Shown here one piece after another: positions 61,391 through 64,000 of a DNA stretch of 64,000 nt. Both the position numbers and the translations under genes were made by a program. The notes beneath the pieces were generated by a model. The model was not told the origin of the DNA and made no database searches. It worked only from the letters and a program-made list of their open reading frames with translations. Numbering within the stretch: the stretch's first letter is position 1; each line of letters starts with the position of its first letter. The DNA is from Chaetoceros tenuissimus. Taxonomy: Eukaryota; Bacillariophyta; Thalassiosirophyceae; Chaetocerotales; Chaetocerotaceae. The stretch spans positions 1-64,000 of the forward strand of contig BLLK01000027.1 in NCBI GenBank assembly GCA_021927905.1, given 5' to 3'.

Positions 61391-63298
61391 TTACTTTGAT
61401 TCACCCTTCTCGAATTGTACTGGTGCATTTCTGGCTCCTCCTGACGATCCCCCTCCCTCTGCTCCACTGAAGCCTTTATCGGGTTGAAATCTAGATGTTG
61501 CACCTGCTTTTAATTTCGCATATTGTTCATCAGCATCCATAGCTCCTTCTCCACGAGTTGGTCTATAAATCGAAGATGAAGTTACTCCCTCTCTGTTAAA
61601 CATTGGCTTGGAATAAGTATTGTACTCATCATCAGCCCCAAATCCAGAGTCCATTCCGGCATTCTGATTATATAAGCGTCCGTCAACACCTCCCATTGCA
61701 CCCCCTCCTGTATGCACACCCAATGCAATCTTTTCAGAAACGTCACGATCCCCCAGTCTAGCCTTTTTGATAGCGACCTCTTCATCATCATCTCTGCCTG
61801 GTCTGTGTTTTTCCATTCTAAATTCGCGCTCTCGTTCTTTCTTTCTAGTTTGACGAATGCGATCGCGTCTTTCAGCTTCAATTCGAGCTTCCTCGTCATC
61901 GATCACATTAATGTCATTACTAGAGTCCCCGTCTTCTCTAGCAGGAGGCTTACTTGGAATGACGCTGTCTTCATCTGGTGCCGTTTGTTCTTCACCTGAT
62001 CTAGGACCATAGTAATCACTTTCATCTGCAGCTCTCGGTGCAGAGGCAACTCCACTTCGATCCATTCTTGCCTTCATGGCCAATTCTCTCAAATCTTTTT
62101 CACGCTTCTCTCTCTCATTTTCAGCCTGCCTCTGTTGCACTAGACTTCTCAATCGCACCTCTTCTCGCGCCTGACGTTCTGCCAAGTACAAACTCTCTGA
62201 TAGGGTTGCAAAGTTGGAGTTAATTGTCTGTTCATCTCTCAAACCTCTTCCATCAGCTGCTAAACGTTTATCCAAGGGAATCATATAACCCTTGGTATTC
62301 TTCCAATTTGAAATGCAAGCTGGAATATTCCATGCTGCCTTCTCCTCCTTTGTTAATTTCTCTGGTGGAGCATGCAATATTGGAACAAAGTCTTCAGCTG
62401 GTCCAGCTGGAGCCTTGAGATGTTTGTGTTTCGGAGGCATCATCGGATCAATTTGTGCAGGTACCATTTGAATGACACGTTTTGCAGCTGCAGGGTTGTA
62501 TCCCGGTGCATTAGGGTTAGCCGTATATTCAATAAATTGGGTTTTCTCTTCTTGATTTTTGGAAGTAGCTGCATTTTCCAATGCAGTACCAGAAGGTTTG
62601 CTCATTGCAATTTTGTTGGATAGGAGTGCATCGATTGCCGCTTGAGTTTTTGCAGCTGTATCTTGTTCGTCTGTTTGCGAGGGAAGTGCGATTTCTTCTT
62701 CAGTTGGTGTGTATCCTTTGAGATCTCTGTGATGTGCATATACTTTTTTGTCCGAATTAGTCCCTCCTTTAATCAGTGCAGTATAGTCCTTATTCCCTTG
62801 TGCATCAATTTGTACATTGGCAATAGCTTGAGTAGTTGAGACTGATGATCCAACCACAAGCTGATTACCAGGTTTACTTTGACCATATTTAATAGGCTTT
62901 CCATTCTTATCTAATTTTGGTTTCTCATCTGATCCGAAATTTCTTTTTTGCAAATGAGGATTTCCCATGTTCTTTGGATATTGAGCAACATGAATTTCTG
63001 GGAAAGCCCCTCCATCGTCAAAGTCTGCAATTGATCGTGGGACAAAGAGTTTCTGCTTACGTGCTTTTCTCTCAGCAGGCGTCAATTTAGAAAATTCTGC
63101 AGCTGCATTACATCTCTGTTCGTATGACGGTGCTCTTTGTGGTATCGATGTCTTATCAGCTTTGGAGTTGGAAGATTGAGAAGAGTTGTGAATTGCCAAT
63201 TGATTGTTCGATGTTGCTGCTGATGATGAAGTGCTTTTGCCACCAGGTCTTTGGTTTCCCTTTGAACGTACTGGTGCAGGAAGGAATAGAGAAGTCAT
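61391..63298 (-). CDS. SNW1: SNW-domain splicing factor (SKIP/Prp45 orthologue)
   Basis: A 635-residue protein, close to the size of plant SKIP. Its namesake motif SNWKN lies near residue 327, preceded by IPACI and followed by GYMIPLDKRLAADGRGL, the most conserved SKIP block. Upstream the family regions PPRAPSYEQR-like (QRAPSYEQRCNAAAEF) and PKNMGNP near 103 are present. The C-terminal half is charged (EAERRDRIRQTRKKERERE), and the end is Gly/Ser-rich. SKIP works in the NTC-associated spliceosome and as a transcription coregulator. Single exon, nuclear. Confidence 0.93.
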   Translation of the reverse strand: MTSLFLPAPVRSKGNQRPGGKSTSSSAATSNNQLAIHNSSQSSNSKADKTSIPQRAPSYEQRCNAAAEFSKLTPAERKARKQKLFVPRSIADFDDGGAFPEIHVAQYPKNMGNPHLQKRNFGSDEKPKLDKNGKPIKYGQSKPGNQLVVGSSVSTTQAIANVQIDAQGNKDYTALIKGGTNSDKKVYAHHRDLKGYTPTEEEIALPSQTDEQDTAAKTQAAIDALLSNKIAMSKPSGTALENAATSKNQEEKTQFIEYTANPNAPGYNPAAAKRVIQMVPAQIDPMMPPKHKHLKAPAGPAEDFVPILHAPPEKLTKEEKAAWNIPACISNWKNTKGYMIPLDKRLAADGRGLRDEQTINSNFATLSESLYLAERQAREEVRLRSLVQQRQAENEREKREKDLRELAMKARMDRSGVASAPRAADESDYYGPRSGEEQTAPDEDSVIPSKPPAREDGDSSNDINVIDDEEARIEAERRDRIRQTRKKEREREFRMEKHRPGRDDDEEVAIKKARLGDRDVSEKIALGVHTGGGAMGGVDGRLYNQNAGMDSGFGADDEYNTYSKPMFNREGVTSSSIYRPTRGEGAMDADEQYAKLKAGATSRFQPDKGFSGAEGGGSSGGARNAPVQFEKGESK

Positions 63299-63973
63299 GT
63301 TGAATAGAAATATAAGCTACTTTTTAGCAACAAAGCTTGATATAGTAGTCGTGTTGCAACAATTACTATGTTCTTCGATAGGTTCTATTATGTATGATGT
63401 TGTTGCTCTTGACTGTTGAGCTTATGCTGTGTGTACAGTTGTGGCGTGTAGTTGTTGTCTGTTGTGTTAGGGGGTAATCGCTAACCCCAAAAATAGATTG
63501 AAGAAAATTCCACTTTTCTTTTACGTACAATGACGATGTCTTGTCGTATCCACTACAACTAAGCTAGTCGTTAGGTATGCTTGTGAGCTGATCTAGAGCT
63601 ACTCTGATCTTAGTTTGTAAAGTTTAAAATTATAAAAAAATGCTTTTTTTAAAGTTTTCTAGTTTTTATAAATAAAACTTGTATTGCATCATATTTGAGC
63701 ACACAAAAAAGAACGAGAGGAACATTCAAGAAGTACCCCTAAGGCCCTCAAAGCTGGAATCAAACATCACCTCAAAAATCTATGTAGAAGTAATAAGCAA
63801 TCATAAGTACCATTTAGGTACCATCATCTTAAGAAGCAGAAGATTTATTCATCGTCCATCTCTTCTTTTCACTGTTTAACAAGCATATCGAAAAGAGAAA
63901 AAGGTGCATACACTCTGCACCAATCACAGACTCTTCACCTGCTTTGTTGTGCATTGTGCATCGCAAAAAGAAA
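63299..63973. other. Intergenic, 5' of SNW gene
   Basis: 675 bp. The right end carries a T-run just downstream of the tRNA (minus strand, near 63965-63972), a likely Pol III terminator. Nothing else was identified. Confidence 0.4.
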
Positions 63974-64000
63974 TACACAGGGAGAGAATCGAACTCCCGA
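63974..64000 (-). tRNA. 3' end of a tRNA gene, continues past window
   Basis: The minus strand reads GGGAG TTCGATT CTCTC, a T-arm with one G-U pair. It is followed by a 7-nt acceptor strand CCTGTGT and discriminator A at 63974, then a T-run. The anticodon is outside the window, so the isoacceptor is unknown. Confidence 0.8.

Noticed and set aside
1-64000. CRISPR arrays, operons or bacterial promoters
   Set aside because: Spliced genes, plastid leaders and eukaryotic TEs show nuclear eukaryotic DNA; no regularly spaced short repeats with unique spacers were seen.

Overview
The window reads as nuclear DNA of a centric diatom, most like Chaetoceros (possibly C. tenuissimus). The grounds are: AT-rich intergenic DNA with short GT-AG introns (63-120 bp); plastid-targeting N-termini with a Phe just after the signal-peptide cut (isopropylmalate synthase, CPBP protease and an unknown plastid protein); BspA-type LRR proteins and secreted PSD-repeat proteins of the kind diatoms carry; and a flagellar DRC11/IQCA gene, expected in a lineage with flagellated sperm. 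Species assignment is inference from family resemblance.

Regions. 1-6.2 kb is accessory: a PIF1-type (Helitron-like) helicase open to the left edge, a BspA-LRR protein, a zinc-ribbon protein and a protein with a nucleotidyltransferase motif. 6.9-12.8 kb has an FAD monooxygenase with an ankyrin-like tail, an HPP-like membrane protein with EF-hands, a TA-flanked MITE and a Gln/His-rich disordered protein. 12.86-17.06 kb holds two complete transposable elements: a 2.26-kb Mutator-like element (79-bp terminal inverted repeats, 8-bp target duplication) carrying a transposase N-terminus and an unknown spliced antisense gene; and a 1.68-kb coding-free LTR element (two 209-bp LTRs, 5-bp target duplication). 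17-31 kb has coiled-coil and membrane proteins, a HAD phosphatase, a three-exon SLC25 carrier, a metallophosphoesterase-like membrane protein, VKOR, a tiny spliced membrane-protein gene and an ankyrin protein. 31-36 kb has Dus1 divergent from a PSTAIRE CDK, and a xylose-isomerase-like TIM barrel. 36-39.4 kb is a duplicated pair of secreted PSD-repeat proteins with near-identical promoter and N-terminal half but unrelated C-terminal cassettes. 40-52 kb has membrane proteins, a plastid CPBP protease, an F-box/C2H2 protein, DRC11 and 6-phosphogluconate dehydrogenase. 52-54 kb is repeat-rich with another TA-flanked element. 54-64 kb has an HMG-box protein, plastid 2-isopropylmalate synthase, an unknown plastid protein, a foldback repeat, a frameshifted short-chain dehydrogenase, the splicing factor SNW/SKIP and the edge of a tRNA.

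The genes do not form operons. Functional links are only general: leucine synthesis and CPBP protease in the plastid, 6PGDH in the pentose phosphate pathway, SNW/SKIP and Dus1 in RNA metabolism, CDK in the cell cycle. The best candidates for undescribed biology are the cassette-swapped PSD-repeat pair, the Mutator-like element with its antisense gene, and the coding-free LTR element with its repeated hairpin-forming interior. Intron boundaries were read by eye from GT-AG sites, phase and protein continuity.
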